NCBI GenBank assembly: GCA_016794625.1
Contig: JAEUGY010000048.1
Location: forward strand, 1-44,728
Source: Opitutaceae bacterium
GTDB lineage: Bacteria; Verrucomicrobiota; Verrucomicrobiia; Opitutales; Opitutaceae
Direction of reading: 5' to 3'
DNA length: 44,728 nt
In this document: piece by piece, positions 44,541-44,728 of the stretch
How the letters are laid out: every line of letters begins with the position of its first letter
Numbering within the stretch: the first letter of the stretch is position 1
Position numbers and translations under genes: made by a program
Notes under the pieces: model-generated
Told to the model about the DNA's origin: nothing
Database searches by the model: none
The model's input: the letters and a program-made list of their open reading frames with translations, nothing else

Positions 44541-44617
44541 GTCCCCATCGTCTAGCCCGGTCAGGACACTACCCTTTCACGGTAAGAACCGGGGTTCGAA
44601 TCCCCGTGGGGACGCCA
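44541..44617 (+). tRNA. tRNA-Glu (anticodon TTC), CCA encoded
   Basis: A complete cloverleaf: acceptor GTCCCCA pairs with TGGGGAC (44607-44613), D arm GTCTAGCCCGGTCAGGAC, anticodon loop CTTTCAC giving TTC, and T arm CCGGGGTTCGAATCCCCG. The 3' CCA is encoded at 44615-44617. The outermost anticodon-stem pair is C-A, otherwise standard. Sequence is close to E. coli tRNA-Glu over the acceptor and T arms. Confidence 0.96.
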
Positions 44618-44622
44618 CTTTA

Positions 44623-44640
44623 CTCCTTAGAAATAAGGAG
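44623..44640 (+). other. Hairpin with GAAA tetraloop after tRNA-Glu, containing a Shine-Dalgarno-like arm
   Basis: Arms CTCCTTA (44623-44629) and TAAGGAG (44634-44640) enclose GAAA, a GNRA loop. It starts 5 nt after the tRNA CCA and has no T run. The right arm plus the next G is AAGGAGG, a perfect ribosome-binding sequence, and would be hidden when the hairpin forms. Confidence 0.7.
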
Positions 44641-44653
44641 GTTAGCGGTTTCA

Positions 44654-44690
44654 ATGACCGATTTGCCAGTTGACGTGGCAAATCGGTCAT
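44654..44690. repeat. Perfect 15-bp inverted repeat with 7-nt loop
   Basis: Arms ATGACCGATTTGCCA (44654-44668) and TGGCAAATCGGTCAT (44676-44690) around GTTGACG. The stretch is also a 12-codon ORF, MTDLPVDVANRS, ending at a TGA (44690-44692) that overlaps an ATG at 44689 in ATGA style. No T run follows, so it is not a standard terminator. The feature is directly visible; its role is unknown. Confidence 0.75.
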
Positions 44691-44728
44691 GAATCACGCT
44701 GCTAAGTTCATCATCTCAGAGTTCACGA
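44689..44728 (+). CDS. Possible start of a CDS running out of the window
   Basis: An ATG at 44689 opens MNHAAKFIISEFT and stays open to the window edge. It overlaps the stop of the tiny leader-like ORF (44654-44692). Thirteen codons are too few to judge and this could be chance, but the composition is protein-like. The gene, if real, would be the first after tRNA-Glu, where integrases of islands are often found; nothing seen here identifies one. Confidence 0.25.
   Translation, partial: MNHAAKFIISEFT

Overview
The window comes from a high-GC Gram-negative bacterium of the PVC superphylum, most likely Verrucomicrobiota close to Opitutaceae. Evidence seen here: a TonB-dependent receptor with the N-terminal ELSPFVIS box and terminal Phe, a roughly 1,090-residue PVC-type dehydrogenase/HEAT/cytochrome c protein, a secreted lyase ending in two tandem surface repeats of a kind I associate with Verrucomicrobia, an extra GroEL without the GGM tail, and an unusual omega subunit. 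The lineage is inferred from family resemblance; there is no rRNA in the window.

Layout. 1-4,330 is housekeeping: rpmI (L35) with an overlapping transglutaminase-like gene on +, and on - an RRM RNA-binding protein with a UUCG-loop terminator, rpoZ, a groEL paralogue and a 73-residue ORF. 4,691-6,988 is a TonB-dependent receptor closed by a hairpin terminator. 7,085-22,322 is one tightly packed co-directional cluster of ten genes for polysaccharide breakdown: GH130, an SGNH hydrolase with a C-terminal domain, a PL8 lyase, a heparinase II/III-like lyase, a GH2 beta-mannosidase-like enzyme, a sulfatase, a 2-hydroxyacid dehydrogenase, an MFS transporter, a Tat-exported protein of unknown function, and a second SGNH hydrolase. 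Five of its nine junctions are 4-bp ATGA stop/start overlaps. On the opposite strand lies a GH3 enzyme (22,378-24,519) preceded by a short ORF, then a divergent LacI-type regulator (25,397-26,428).

26,472-39,688 is a mixed accessory region: secreted GH13, glutathione peroxidase, the large PVC cytochrome, an SDR lacking its catalytic Tyr, a SOUL protein, DUF3817, a TerB/DUF697-like protein, an array of short GGGACAGG-type repeats with a small Cys-rich membrane ORF, ASCH and DUF429 proteins, an aldo/keto reductase and a CE7 acetyl xylan esterase. 39,704-42,368 looks like a small sensing unit: DUF2892, a Crp/Fnr regulator with two near-identical 9-bp-arm dyads upstream, and a methyl-accepting chemotaxis protein with a periplasmic CxxCH heme site. 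The window ends with an NAD(P)-binding protein, purC, tRNA-Glu(TTC) and two striking hairpins.

How the genes may work together (inference): PL8, the heparinase-like lyase and the sulfatase carry export signals and would depolymerise and desulfate an acidic polysaccharide outside the cytoplasm. The MFS protein would import fragments. GH130 and GH2, without signal peptides, would process mannose-containing oligosaccharides inside. The combination points to a uronic-acid-containing, possibly sulfated, mannose-bearing polymer. A 16-base motif shared (15/16) between the receptor promoter region and the lacI/GH3 divergent region suggests one regulator links them.
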